From Lachnospiraceae bacterium (GTDB taxonomy: Bacteria > Bacillota > Clostridia > Lachnospirales > Lachnospiraceae): DNA of 45,952 bases. The position numbers were made by a program, and so were the translations under genes. The first letter of the stretch is position 1, and the number at the start of each line of letters is the position of its first letter. Positions 1 to 8,270 of this stretch are shown here, in pieces. Location: assembly GCA_017457865.1 (NCBI GenBank), contig JAFTGN010000001.1, forward strand, positions 1 to 45,952, given 5' to 3'. Under the pieces are notes generated by a model. That model worked only from the letters and a program-made list of their open reading frames with translations. It made no database searches and had not been told where the DNA came from.

Positions 1-80
1 ATGAGCAATGTCTCCTTTGGTATGAGGTGGTTTGGCGATTACATTATACCACAAAAAGGGAGGTCATTGCTCATTTTTTT
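1..80 (+). terminator. Intrinsic terminator of a gene left of the window
   Basis: ATGAGCAATG at 1-10 pairs with CATTGCTCAT at 64-73. The stem can extend inward (TCTCC with GGGAGG), and a run of T follows from 73. It has the form of a rho-independent terminator for a rightward gene ending before base 1. The long loop is unusual. Confidence 0.6.
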
Positions 81-119
81 GCAGACTCCCTGAAAATCAA
101 GGTTTCAGAACAAAAAATG

Positions 120-141
120 AGGTAGTGACTTGACACTACCT
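120..141. repeat. Short perfect inverted repeat at the 5' end of the SH3 fragment
   Basis: AGGTAGTG and CACTACCT are exact reverse complements separated by six bases. The repeat overlaps the only available start (TTG at 130) of the SH3-like reading frame, so it may be a scar or a small hairpin at the point where the gene was truncated. No function can be assigned. Confidence 0.4.
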
Positions 142-477
142 AATGTGAAAGCGAGGTTGACAAATGGTACGATTGTGACGGTTTTGGAAGCAATCGCAAA
201 TCAAACATATGGGGATGTCTGGTATAAAATTTTTGTCAATGGAAGTGAAGGATACGTACATTCTGACTATATTGTTCCATCCGGACTCTATCGTATAGGA
301 ACAATTGTATCAGAAACAAAGGTGTATGCAGATCATGGATTTACACCATTACAAAAATGCAGTGGACTGATAGAAGGCAATCAGGTACAGATCATTGGTC
401 AGGAGGGAGAATGGATGTTGATACGTATTGCCGGAAAATATGTGGGGTATGTATTGACAGAAGCCATCATAGAATAA
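130..477 (+). pseudogene. Bacterial SH3-domain protein, probable C-terminal remnant
   Basis: The 115-residue frame opens on TTG with no convincing ribosome site. It shows two SH3b-like units, one at about residues 10-50 (NGTIVTVL, W31, then GYVHSDYI) and a weaker one at about 55-115. SH3b domains usually bind cell-wall peptides in exported hydrolases and surface proteins, but there is no signal peptide or catalytic domain here. The usual LNVRSGP-type opening of the first repeat is missing. The simplest reading is the tail of a larger secreted wall-binding protein whose front has been lost. An expressed small protein cannot be excluded. Confidence 0.5.
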
Positions 478-523
478 AATGTAATAGCGGAGTAGTTTTT
501 GTACAATGAAAAGTCAATGTCCA

Positions 524-556
524 GTCAAGACCACCGGCTAAGCCGGTGGTCTTGAC
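524..556. repeat. 33-bp near-perfect palindrome between convergent genes
   Basis: Two 16-base arms (GTCAAGACCACCGGCT and its exact complement) are separated by one base. Neither strand has a T-run after the hairpin; the A-run at 560-568 lies on the wrong side for either direction. It is therefore not a textbook terminator, although it sits between the 3' ends of the SH3 fragment and the aminotransferase. Strong GC-rich palindromes of this sort also occur as REP-like or IS200/IS605-end hairpins. Confidence 0.6.
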
Positions 557-574
557 TCAGCAAAAAAATATAGT

Positions 575-1702
575 TTAATACTTTGCCGGTATCTGCACCC
601 CATAATATTCCATGGCTTCACGAAGTACCCGGAAGAATGCTTCGATATCAGGTACGTCTATTGCGCCAAGTGAGCAGAGGCGGAAAGTATCTGTGGTAGA
701 GATCTTGCCGGGATAAATGGTAAATCCTCTTTCATAGCAGTAATCATGAATCTTTTCAAAATCCCAGTTTGGATCATTTGGATATTTGATGGAAACGACC
801 ATGCCGGACTGCCACTCTTTTTTGATGATATCTTTTAATCCCAGTTCGTCTTTTCCTTTATGGATTGCTTCCCAGACCCGGATATGCCGGTCGTATTTGC
901 CCTGTTCGCCCTCTGTCCAGTATTCTTCGATTGCCTGCTTTACACTGTAAATGGTCTGTACCGGCGGTGTAAAGTGCATCTCACCTGTACGGTTGAAGAA
1001 ATCATACTGTAGGTACAGATTGCAGTAATAAGACCGGGTGGGATAATCTTTTGTTCTTTCGATGATTTCTTTATTACCAACCACAAAGGAAAGCCCTGTC
1101 ATAGCCATAAGCCCTTTCTGGGAACTGGCCATGACGAAATCCAGATTGTCACGGTCCATATCAATGGGGAGCATTGCATAAGTAGATGTGGTGTCTACCG
1201 TAAATACAGCATTGTATTGATGTACCAAGGCACCAATTTCACGGATTGGATTGAGGATACCTGTGCCGGTTTCGTTATGAGTCGTATGAACAACAGCAAT
1301 ATCAGGATTTTCCTGTAGTGTCTTTTCCACTAATTCTAGATCAGGTCTTATATCATATTTAAATTTCAAATCAATGTAGGGAATGTGATAATATTGCAGA
1401 ACCTCCACTGCCCTGGAACTATAGGCACCGTTGTTGATGACCAGCACTTTTTTTCCTTCCGGTACAAGCGAGTTCATCAATACATCGATGTTGATGGTTC
1501 CAGAACCGCAGAAAAGTACGGATGTATATTTATCCGGATCTCCATGAACAATTTTTACAAGTTCTGCACGGATGTCTTTCATGATATCTGCAAATTCTTT
1601 TTCTCGAGGACAAATGTCAGGTACCACCTGTGCATATTTTACCGTATCGGTGGTTGTCGCAGGTCCCGGATTTAATAAGATGTTACGTTTGATTTTTTCC
1701 AT
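575..1702 (-). CDS. phnW: Class V aminotransferase, 2-aminoethylphosphonate-pyruvate transaminase-like
   Basis: This PLP-dependent enzyme has 375 residues, the usual length of PhnW. It opens with the family-typical LLNPGPATTTDTV, continues with the FCGSGTINIDVLMNS cofactor-phosphate region and VDTTSTYA, and has the lysine-bearing ASSQKGLMAMTGLSFV segment where PLP forms a Schiff base. PhnW converts 2-aminoethylphosphonate and pyruvate to phosphonoacetaldehyde and alanine; relatives use alanine, serine or glyoxylate. The start at 1702 follows GGAGA at good spacing. The open frame extends to 1834 but without a supported start. No phosphonatase or C-P lyase gene is in view, so the substrate is uncertain. 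Confidence 0.75.
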   Translation of the reverse strand: MEKIKRNILLNPGPATTTDTVKYAQVVPDICPREKEFADIMKDIRAELVKIVHGDPDKYTSVLFCGSGTINIDVLMNSLVPEGKKVLVINNGAYSSRAVEVLQYYHIPYIDLKFKYDIRPDLELVEKTLQENPDIAVVHTTHNETGTGILNPIREIGALVHQYNAVFTVDTTSTYAMLPIDMDRDNLDFVMASSQKGLMAMTGLSFVVGNKEIIERTKDYPTRSYYCNLYLQYDFFNRTGEMHFTPPVQTIYSVKQAIEEYWTEGEQGKYDRHIRVWEAIHKGKDELGLKDIIKKEWQSGMVVSIKYPNDPNWDFEKIHDYCYERGFTIYPGKISTTDTFRLCSLGAIDVPDIEAFFRVLREAMEYYGVQIPAKY

Positions 1703-1964
1703 TCGGATTCTCCTTTTCCATAAGCATTTCCCGGATGATTCAAAGATAACTTGGTACCAACAGGATGTCAAGTGATTTTCTGAAATTATGCCAGTATTGT
1801 TGATATGTGACCTATGACTTATGAAGGAAGACACCTCAAGTAAGGTAGGGTCTGCGACAGGCTATACCCGGAGCATGATGGATATTGTGGTGCAGTCAGG
1901 TCTATATATGAAGTGGTAAATAAAAGACTGGTAAACCGGTTGGAGCGGTATAAGGGAAAGGCCG

Positions 1965-2015
1965 ATGAGTGAAGAAATATTAAGTGCAGGGATTGGCATA
2001 GGAACGACAACATAA
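1965..2015 (+). pseudogene. Possible EutA N-terminal remnant (ethanolamine ammonia-lyase reactivase)
   Basis: A 16-codon frame reads MSEEILSAGIGIGTTT and then stops. It resembles the opening of EutA, whose ASKHA-type phosphate loop begins ILSVGIDIGTTTTQ. Nothing after the stop continues the family. Just upstream, short frames ending in RLERYKGKADE suggest the tail of another lost gene. The stretch 1703-2112 otherwise shows no intact gene. The match is short, so this is a suggestion of a decayed eut locus, not proof. Confidence 0.35.
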
Positions 2016-2112
2016 TCCCTTGGTAAATCAAACCGATTTTGTTGGCAGTAAACCCATAGGTTTTATAGGTGAAAATCCTTATTTTACAAGCTGTTTTTAT
2101 GTTGGAAAAATA

Positions 2113-2130
2113 TTGTTAAAATTTTGACAA
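2113..2130. promoter_or_regulatory. Rex-type redox operator
   Basis: TTGTTAAAATTTTGACAA matches the clostridial Rex consensus TTGTTAA-N4-TTAACAA at all but one position. Rex represses fermentative and NADH-oxidising genes when NADH/NAD+ is low and leaves DNA when NADH rises. The site ends 17 bp before the -35 box of the promoter that serves the malate dehydrogenase locus. A poorer copy (TTGTTTTGTCTTGACAG, 2138-2154) overlaps that -35 box. Confidence 0.6.
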
Positions 2131-2147
2131 ATTCCAGTTGTTTTGTC

Positions 2148-2176
2148 TTGACAGTGTTAAAAATAGACGATATAAT
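2148..2176 (+). promoter_or_regulatory. Consensus sigma-A promoter of the succinate-pathway locus
   Basis: TTGACA (2148-2153), a 17-bp spacer and TATAAT (2171-2176) match the housekeeping consensus at all 12 positions. The start point would fall near 2183, giving a leader of about 150 nt before the malate dehydrogenase start at 2332. A 12-bp palindrome, TTTTCTAGAAAA, lies in the leader at 2218-2229. Confidence 0.85.
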
Positions 2177-2331
2177 GAAGGAAAATCAAGAGTTTTTAGG
2201 CTATTTTTGGAGACTTGTTTTCTAGAAAATCGGTTTTGAAATTCTTTATTTGTATTTCATCAGAGCCTGGCAAATGTGCATCAAACGGGTTCTGACCAGT
2301 TACACTTATTATAACAGTAAGGAGAGAAGAG

Positions 2332-3279
2332 ATGGGAGCAAAAATTACAATCATTGGTGCCGGCAGCGTAGGAGCAACGATTGCATATACAATGTCTAAC
2401 ATTGACATTGCATCTGAGATTGTGTTGATCGACATCAACAAAAAGAAGGTAGAAGGCGAAGTATTAGATATTACACAGGGAACTGCATTTAGAGGTCCGA
2501 TCAGTATCGTAGGCGGAGAGTATGAAGATGCAGCCGGTTCTGATATCGTCATCATTACTTCCGGTGTGGGCAGAAAGCCTGGCCAGACCAGAATCGACCT
2601 GACACAGACCAATGTCAACATCTTAAAGAGCATTACACCGGAAATCGTAAAGTATGCGCCAGACGCAAAATATATCATTGTCAGCAATCCAGTTGATGTA
2701 CTTACTTATGTATTTACAAAGATTTCCGGTTTGCCAGAGAGCCAGATTGTAGGTTCCGGTACACTGCTTGATACTGCAAGACTGCGTTCCACTATGTCTG
2801 ATTTCTATAAGGTAAATCAGAGAAACTGTCACGCATTCGTATTTGGTGAGCATGGTGATTCCTGTTTCGTTCCGTGGTCCTGTGCAAAGATTTCCGGTAT
2901 TCCGTTGGATCAGTACAAGAATCTGATGCCTGCAAGCATGGTTCCGAATGAAGAGTGGGATTGCGAGAAGGTAGAGGAGCATGTACGTACTTCCGGTGGT
3001 CAGATCATTGCCAATAAGGGTGCTACATTCTATGCCATCGCAAACTCTGTGATTGACCTTTGTAAGAAGCTGTTGTCCGCATATGATTCCATTGCGTGTC
3101 TTTCTTCCATGATGCATGGCGAGTATGGCATTGAGGATGTATGTTTGAACGTGCTGACAGTAGTAGGTCCGAACGGCATCAAGGGTAAGATTGAGATGCC
3201 GATGACCGATGAGGAAGTGGCAAAGCTGAAGCACAGCGCAGATGTATTAAAGGATGTCATCAACCAGATTGAAATCTGA
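2332..3279 (+). CDS. mdh: NAD-dependent malate dehydrogenase of the LDH-like type
   Basis: This 315-residue enzyme of the lactate/malate dehydrogenase superfamily has the nucleotide-binding GAGSVGA (9-15), Asp34 at the end of the second strand (NAD rather than NADP), the GTLLDTARLR segment and the catalytic GEHGD. In the substrate loop GVGRKPGQTR, Arg81 takes the place of the glutamine that marks lactate dehydrogenases. Arginine there binds the second carboxylate of oxaloacetate, so malate dehydrogenase is preferred. It would reduce oxaloacetate with NADH in the cytosol. It is the first gene after the promoter, with AAGGAGAG upstream of the ATG, and is followed by fumarase, which fits the same pathway. 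Confidence 0.8.
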   Translation: MGAKITIIGAGSVGATIAYTMSNIDIASEIVLIDINKKKVEGEVLDITQGTAFRGPISIVGGEYEDAAGSDIVIITSGVGRKPGQTRIDLTQTNVNILKSITPEIVKYAPDAKYIIVSNPVDVLTYVFTKISGLPESQIVGSGTLLDTARLRSTMSDFYKVNQRNCHAFVFGEHGDSCFVPWSCAKISGIPLDQYKNLMPASMVPNEEWDCEKVEEHVRTSGGQIIANKGATFYAIANSVIDLCKKLLSAYDSIACLSSMMHGEYGIEDVCLNVLTVVGPNGIKGKIEMPMTDEEVAKLKHSADVLKDVINQIEI

Positions 3280-3300
3280 TCATCATACAGAAAGCAAATG

Positions 3301-3344
3301 ACAGCAGATTCTCTTTTTCACAAGTAGGAGAAGGAATCTGCTGT
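3301..3344 (+). other. Intercistronic hairpin between mdh and fumC
   Basis: ACAGCAGATTC (3301-3311) and GAATCTGCTGT (3334-3344) are perfect complements, and the inner bases TCTC/GAGA can add to the stem. There is no T-run after it, so it is more likely an mRNA stability or processing element than a terminator. fumC probably shares the upstream transcript. Confidence 0.5.
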
Positions 3345-3418
3345 TGTGATGCATAAAATAGCAACCCGGGATATCCGGATTAGGCCTGACAGACAGGCTG
3401 GAATTGGAGGAAATTCGC

Positions 3419-4783
3419 ATGGAGTATCGTATTGAAAAAGATACTATGGGTGAAATGCAGGTACCTGCTGACAGATACTGGGCTGCCCAGACACAGAGAA
3501 GTTACCAGAACTTCAAGATTGGCGGCGAGCTGATGCCAAGAGAGATCACCAGAGCATTTGGGTATCTGAAGAAGGGCGCAGCCATTGCCAACCACAACTT
3601 AGGCAAGCTGGATGAGACGAAGAAAGACATCATCTCTCAGGCATGTGATGAAGTGATCTCCGGTGTGCTGTTTGACCATTTCCCATTGGTGGTATGGCAG
3701 ACCGGCAGCGGTACACAGTCCAACATGAATGCCAATGAGGTCATTGCAAACAGAGGTAATGAAATCTACGGCAGCAAGCTGCTGCATCCAAATGATCACA
3801 TCAACATGTCCCAGAGTTCCAATGATACCTTCCCGACCGCACTGCATATCGCTGCTGCCATGAGCATTGAGGACAACCTGTTCCCGGCTCTGGATCAGAT
3901 GATTGCCACTTTAAAGCGGTTAGAGGATGAGAATACAGAGTATGTGAAGAGTGGACGTACCCATTTACAGGATGCAGTGCCGATCCGCTTCTCCCAGGAG
4001 ATCAGCGGTTGGAGATATATGTTAGAGAACAACAAGGCACAGTTAGAGGCTTCTCTGCCAGGTCTGAAGCGTCTGGCGCTGGGCGGTACCGCAGTTGGTA
4101 CTGGTTTAAATGCGCCGGAAGGCTTTGGTGAGGAAGTGGCAAAGGTAATCAGCGAACTGACCGGTAAGGATTTTACCACTTCTCCAAACAAGTTCCACGC
4201 ACTGACATCCAAGGATGATGTGACATTTGCCCACGGTGCACTGAAGGCGCTGGCAGCAAACCTGATGAAGATTGCCAATGACGTGCGCTGGCTGGCAAGC
4301 GGTCCTAGATGCGGTCTGGGTGAGATCTCCATTCCGGAGAATGAGCCGGGCTCTTCTATCATGCCGGGTAAGGTGAATCCGACCCAGTGTGAGTCTATGA
4401 CCATGGTAGCCGTACAGGTGATGGGAAATGATGCGGCAGTAGGCATTGCGGCATCTCAGGGTAACTTCGAACTGAATGTATTTATGCCGGTGATCGCATA
4501 TAACTTCTTACAGTCTGTACGTCTGTTAGCAGACGGTCTGGTATCCTTCCATGACAATTGTGTGGTAGGCATCAAGGCAAATCCGGAGAAGATGAAGCAC
4601 AACCTGTACAATTCTCTCATGCTGGTGACTGCGCTGAATCCATACATTGGATATGAGAATGCAGCCAAGACTGCAAAGAAGGCTTATAAGGAGAACATTT
4701 CTCTGAAGGAAGCTTGTGTAGAATTAGGTTTCCTGACCGCAGAGCGGTTTGACGAAGTATTCCACCCGGAAGAGATGGCGTAA
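3419..4783 (+). CDS. fumC: Fumarate hydratase class II
   Basis: The protein has 454 residues, as in FumC. Visible landmarks are TGSGTQSNMNANEV, SSNDTFPTALHIA and the superfamily signature GSSIMPGKVNPTQCE. The GK-NPTQCE form is that of fumarases; aspartases carry AKVNPVIPE. The enzyme is oxygen-stable and iron-free, and interconverts malate and fumarate. Here it would run in the dehydrating direction, feeding the fumarate reductase subunits encoded about 8 kb downstream. The start at 3419 is chosen because GGAGGAAA precedes it at good spacing. Confidence 0.9.
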   Translation: MEYRIEKDTMGEMQVPADRYWAAQTQRSYQNFKIGGELMPREITRAFGYLKKGAAIANHNLGKLDETKKDIISQACDEVISGVLFDHFPLVVWQTGSGTQSNMNANEVIANRGNEIYGSKLLHPNDHINMSQSSNDTFPTALHIAAAMSIEDNLFPALDQMIATLKRLEDENTEYVKSGRTHLQDAVPIRFSQEISGWRYMLENNKAQLEASLPGLKRLALGGTAVGTGLNAPEGFGEEVAKVISELTGKDFTTSPNKFHALTSKDDVTFAHGALKALAANLMKIANDVRWLASGPRCGLGEISIPENEPGSSIMPGKVNPTQCESMTMVAVQVMGNDAAVGIAASQGNFELNVFMPVIAYNFLQSVRLLADGLVSFHDNCVVGIKANPEKMKHNLYNSLMLVTALNPYIGYENAAKTAKKAYKENISLKEACVELGFLTAERFDEVFHPEEMA

Positions 4784-4984
4784 GGATTGCAGGTGTCTGG
4801 GAACGGTTTCTCAGAATGATCAGGAAGACAGGACAGACGGATGGATGTGGGATGACATGCATCCGGACTGTCCATCAAACAGGGGAATTGGACAGGGATT
4901 CTGTGAAACCGCAGAAAGGAATGGCGGTGGCAGGAATGCACAATTCCCTGAACACAAAAATCATATAAGGAGGGTGTGCACAAC

Positions 4985-5767
4985 ATGGTTTACAGTTATT
5001 ATCCAGGTTGTACCCTGAAGACAAAGGCAAAAGATTTAGACATGTATGCCAGAAAATCAGCAGAAGCCTTAGGTATTACACTGGAAGAAATTCCGGAGTG
5101 GCAGTGCTGTGGCGGTGTGTATCCGCAGGCACAGGATGAGATTGCGACAAAGTTATCTTCTGTTCGTACTTTAAACAGTGCCAAGGAAGCCGGCAATGAT
5201 CTGGTGACCGTCTGTTCCGCCTGTCATCATGTGTTAAAGAGAGTCAATGACGACATGGCAAACAATGAGTACATCAGAACCAGAGCCAACAATTACATGG
5301 AGTTAGAAGAGCCTTATGCAGGCGAGACAAAGGTGCTTCACTATCTGGAACTGTTGCGTGATGTAGTAGGCTTTGATGAGTTGAAGAAGAAGGTAGTCAA
5401 TCCATTAAAGGGTAAGAAGATTGCTGCCTATTACGGATGTCTGCTCCTTCGTCCAAGCGGTGTCATGGGATTGGATGATCCGGAAGATCCATCTATTATG
5501 GAGGATTTCATCAAGGCACTGGGTGCCACTCCTGTGGTATATCCGTTCCGCAATGAGTGTTGCGGCGGCTATGTGACACTGCAGGATCAGTCTCTGGCAC
5601 AGAAGAAGAGCAACAAGGTACTGGGTTCCGCAGAAGCACAGGGTGCAGAGATGGTGATCACAGCCTGTCCATTGTGTATGTATAATCTGAAGAACAACGG
5701 TACAGAGCATGATCTGCCGGTGGTATATTTCACAGAGATTCTGGCAGAAGCATTAGGCGTAAAGTAA
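4985..5767 (+). CDS. hdrB: Heterodisulfide reductase subunit B-like protein (two CCG domains)
   Basis: The protein has 260 residues and two complete cysteine-rich CCG modules. The first is C9-x31-C41C42-x34-C77xxC80, the second C152-x39-C192C193-x34-C228xxC231. In methanogen HdrB these cysteines hold two noncubane [4Fe-4S] clusters that cleave the CoM-S-S-CoB disulfide. All ligands are present, so an active disulfide- or thiol-type site is possible, although this bacterium should not make those coenzymes. The start at 4985 follows AAGGAGGG by ten bases. About 200 bp without a gene separate it from fumC, and hdrC follows after 13 bp. In context it probably passes electrons to the fumarate reductase subunits. 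Confidence 0.85.
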   Translation: MVYSYYPGCTLKTKAKDLDMYARKSAEALGITLEEIPEWQCCGGVYPQAQDEIATKLSSVRTLNSAKEAGNDLVTVCSACHHVLKRVNDDMANNEYIRTRANNYMELEEPYAGETKVLHYLELLRDVVGFDELKKKVVNPLKGKKIAAYYGCLLLRPSGVMGLDDPEDPSIMEDFIKALGATPVVYPFRNECCGGYVTLQDQSLAQKKSNKVLGSAEAQGAEMVITACPLCMYNLKNNGTEHDLPVVYFTEILAEALGVK

Positions 5768-5780
5768 GGAGGATGGATTC

Positions 5781-6170
5781 ATGAGTAGTGTGAACAATGA
5801 AAGAGAAGAAATCCTTCGCATGAGCGGTGTGGATCCCACCAAGTGTATGAAGTGCGGTAAGTGCTCCGGTACCTGCCCTGCATTTGATGCAATGGAGTAT
5901 CATCCACATCAGTTTGTATCGATGGTGAACAAGGGCAATATCGAGCCGTTAAAGCAGTCCAATGCAATCTGGCAGTGTTTATCCTGCTTTGCATGTATGG
6001 AGCGCTGTCCAAGAGACGTAAAGCCGGCGAAGCTGATTGAAGCAGTTCGTCTGACTGTGATCCGGGAACAGGGCATGAACCATTTAGAGTCCGAGAACGT
6101 ACCTTGCATGCTGGATCCGGAACTGCCCCAGCAGGCGATTGTCAGTGCATTCAGAAAGTACAGCAAGTAA
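5781..6170 (+). CDS. hdrC: Heterodisulfide reductase subunit C-like ferredoxin
   Basis: This is a 129-residue protein with two [4Fe-4S] motifs, CMKCGKCSGTCP at about residues 22-33 and CLSCFACMERCP at about 57-69. That is the size and layout of HdrC, the small subunit carrying electrons from HdrA to HdrB. A strong AAGGAGG lies upstream. There is no membrane helix, in contrast to the membrane-bound HdrE systems, so a soluble HdrABC is indicated. Confidence 0.85.
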   Translation: MSSVNNEREEILRMSGVDPTKCMKCGKCSGTCPAFDAMEYHPHQFVSMVNKGNIEPLKQSNAIWQCLSCFACMERCPRDVKPAKLIEAVRLTVIREQGMNHLESENVPCMLDPELPQQAIVSAFRKYSK

Positions 6171-6195
6171 GTTCGTGTGAAGGCAACAATTGTGT

Positions 6196-6239
6196 AAAAC
6201 AGAAAATAAGACCACTTGCGAGGAAGTTGTCTGTTTTTT
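6196..6239 (+). terminator. Terminator-like hairpin inside the operon, between hdrC and hdrA
   Basis: AAAACAGA (6196-6203) pairs with TCTGTTTT (6230-6237), CACTT pairs with AAGTTG in the middle, and the 3' side ends in six T. It looks like a weak intrinsic terminator. Since hdrA and at least seven more genes follow in the same direction, it is more likely a partial terminator or attenuator that lowers downstream expression relative to hdrBC. Confidence 0.45.
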
Positions 6240-6278
6240 GTAGAACATACCAAAAATATAAGAAGGTGGAAGTAAGAC

Positions 6279-8270
6279 ATGCATAAAATAGGTGTATTTG
6301 TATGTTGGTGCGGAAGCAATATTGCGGCTACAGTAGATGTAAAGGCTGTTGCAGAGGCTGCCAGCAAGGAGCCTTGTGTTGTATATGCGACCGACTATCA
6401 ATATATGTGTTCTGAAAGTGGACAGAACCTGATTATCGATGCCATCAAGGAGCATAACCTGACAGGCGTTGTCATCTGTTCCTGTTCTCCGAGAATGCAT
6501 GAGACGACATTCAGAAAGGCTGCACAGAAGGCCGGTCTGAATCCGTACATGGTAGAAATCGCAAATATCCGTGAGCAGTGTTCCTGGATTCACAAGGATA
6601 TGGCAGAAGCTACCGCAAAGGCGATCGTATTGGCAAGAGCGGCCATTGCAAAGGTACAGCTGAACAAGCCGTTGATTGCCGGTGAGAGTGAAGTGACCAA
6701 GAGATGTCTGGTCATCGGCGGTGGTATTGCCGGGATCCAGACCGCACTGGATGTAGCAGAAGCAGGATTTCCGGTTGATATTGTAGAGAAGAAGCCAACC
6801 ATCGGTGGTAAGATGGCACAGTTAGACAAGACATTCCCGACTTTGGACTGTGCAGCCTGTATTTTGACACCTCGTATGGTAGAGGCGGGCGCCCATGAGA
6901 ATATCACACTGCATACATATAGTGAAGTAGAAGAAGTTTCCGGTTTTGTAGGAAACTTTACCGTCAAGATCCGCAAGAAGGCGAGAAAAGTCAAAATGGA
7001 TCTGTGTACCGGATGTGGTCTGTGTACCGAGAAGTGTCCGATGAAGAAACAGCCAAACGAGTTCAACATGGGTCTGGACAAGAGAGGCGCAATCTATATT
7101 CCATTTGCACAGGCAGTACCGAAGGTACCGGTGATCGATGTAGAAGCCTGTCTGAAATTCAAGACCGGCAAGTGTGGTATCTGTTCCAAGGTATGTACGG
7201 CCGGTGCCATTGATTACGAGCAGCAGGATGAGATCATCGAGCAGAAGTATGGTGCAATCGTTCTGGCGACCGGTTTTGACCAGATCAAGCCAACCAAGTT
7301 TGGTGAACTTGGATATTCCCAGTATCCGGACGTTGTCACATCCTTAGAGTATGAGCGTCTGATGAATGCGGCAGGTCCGACCAAGGGACATCTGCTTCGT
7401 CCGTCTGATGGCAAGCCGCCGAAGGAAATTGTATTCGTACAGTGCGTAGGCTCCAGAGGACAGTCCTGCAGAGATAAGAGTTATTGCTCCAAGGTATGTT
7501 GTATGTATACCGCAAAGCATGCGATCCTGACAAAGGATCATTATCCGGATACCAATATCCATGTATTCTACATTGATGAGAGAACACCGGGTAAGAACTT
7601 CGATGAGTTCTATCGCCGTGCCGTAGAGCAGTATGGTGTAGATTATATTAAGGGTCAGGTTGGTAAGGTTTACGAAGAGAACGGCAAGCTGATGGTACAG
7701 GGTTCTGACCTGTTAGCAAATGAGCAGATCACCCTTGCTGCGGATATGGTAGTGCTTGCTGCTGCAATCGAACCGGACAAGACTGCAAGAAGTCTGGGAA
7801 CCATGCTGACTGCAAGTATGGATACCAATGACTTCTTTACGGAGGCACATGCAAAGCTGCGTCCGGTAGAGTCTCCCACCGCCGGTGTATTCCTGTCCGG
7901 TATGTGCCAGGGTCCAAAGGATATTCCGGAGACCGTATCCCAGGCAGGCGCTGCTGCGGTAAAGGTCATCGGCCTGCTGACCAAGGATAAGCTGCTTGGC
8001 AACCCATGTGTGGCACATTCTGACGAGATGCTGTGTAACGGATGTTCCCAGTGTGCACGTGTCTGCCCATATGGTGCCATTACTTATGTAGACAAAGAAT
8101 TCAGAGTTCCCGGACCAAAGAGAGTAGAGACCAGACGTGTGGCTGTGGTCAACGAAGCAGTCTGCCAGGGTTGTGGTGCATGTACCGTTACCTGTCCATC
8201 TACTGCTATGGATTTGAAGGGATTCAGCAATAGACAGATTATGTCGGAGGTAGATGCAATATGCAAGTAA
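6279..8270 (+). CDS. hdrA: Heterodisulfide reductase subunit A-like flavoprotein, candidate electron-bifurcating subunit
   Basis: The protein has 663 residues and the full HdrA layout. The N-terminal part has CWCG and further cysteines. A thioredoxin-reductase-like FAD domain follows with GGGIAG near residue 147 and a conserved DCAACILTPRM segment. There is a ferredoxin insert (CTGCGLCTEKCP near 242, with a second cluster CGICSKVC after it), and two C-terminal [4Fe-4S] motifs lie near 586 and 629. In methanogens HdrA splits an electron pair between ferredoxin and HdrBC, and in Hdr-Flx systems it takes the pair from NADH. Its stop overlaps the start of the MvhD-like gene, so assembly with it is likely. 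Confidence 0.9.
   Translation: MHKIGVFVCWCGSNIAATVDVKAVAEAASKEPCVVYATDYQYMCSESGQNLIIDAIKEHNLTGVVICSCSPRMHETTFRKAAQKAGLNPYMVEIANIREQCSWIHKDMAEATAKAIVLARAAIAKVQLNKPLIAGESEVTKRCLVIGGGIAGIQTALDVAEAGFPVDIVEKKPTIGGKMAQLDKTFPTLDCAACILTPRMVEAGAHENITLHTYSEVEEVSGFVGNFTVKIRKKARKVKMDLCTGCGLCTEKCPMKKQPNEFNMGLDKRGAIYIPFAQAVPKVPVIDVEACLKFKTGKCGICSKVCTAGAIDYEQQDEIIEQKYGAIVLATGFDQIKPTKFGELGYSQYPDVVTSLEYERLMNAAGPTKGHLLRPSDGKPPKEIVFVQCVGSRGQSCRDKSYCSKVCCMYTAKHAILTKDHYPDTNIHVFYIDERTPGKNFDEFYRRAVEQYGVDYIKGQVGKVYEENGKLMVQGSDLLANEQITLAADMVVLAAAIEPDKTARSLGTMLTASMDTNDFFTEAHAKLRPVESPTAGVFLSGMCQGPKDIPETVSQAGAAAVKVIGLLTKDKLLGNPCVAHSDEMLCNGCSQCARVCPYGAITYVDKEFRVPGPKRVETRRVAVVNEAVCQGCGACTVTCPSTAMDLKGFSNRQIMSEVDAICK

Noticed and set aside
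2196-2687. Long antisense frames opposite mdh and other genes of the hdr locus
   Set aside because: They are shadows of well-supported genes with strong codon structure; no independent start signals or domains.
2332-3279. L-lactate dehydrogenase
   Set aside because: The specificity position in the active-site loop is Arg rather than Gln, and the gene is followed by fumarase; malate dehydrogenase fits better.
3301-3344. Terminator after mdh
   Set aside because: The stem is strong but has no T-run, and fumC follows with no obvious promoter of its own.
3419-4783. Aspartate ammonia-lyase
   Set aside because: The signature reads GSSIMPGKVNPTQCE, the fumarase form; aspartase has AKVNPVIPE.
4784-4984. 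Open frame across 4749-5018 as a separate small gene
   Set aside because: It overlaps fumC in another frame, has no ribosome site and no recognisable domain; the 200 bp between fumC and hdrB looks noncoding.
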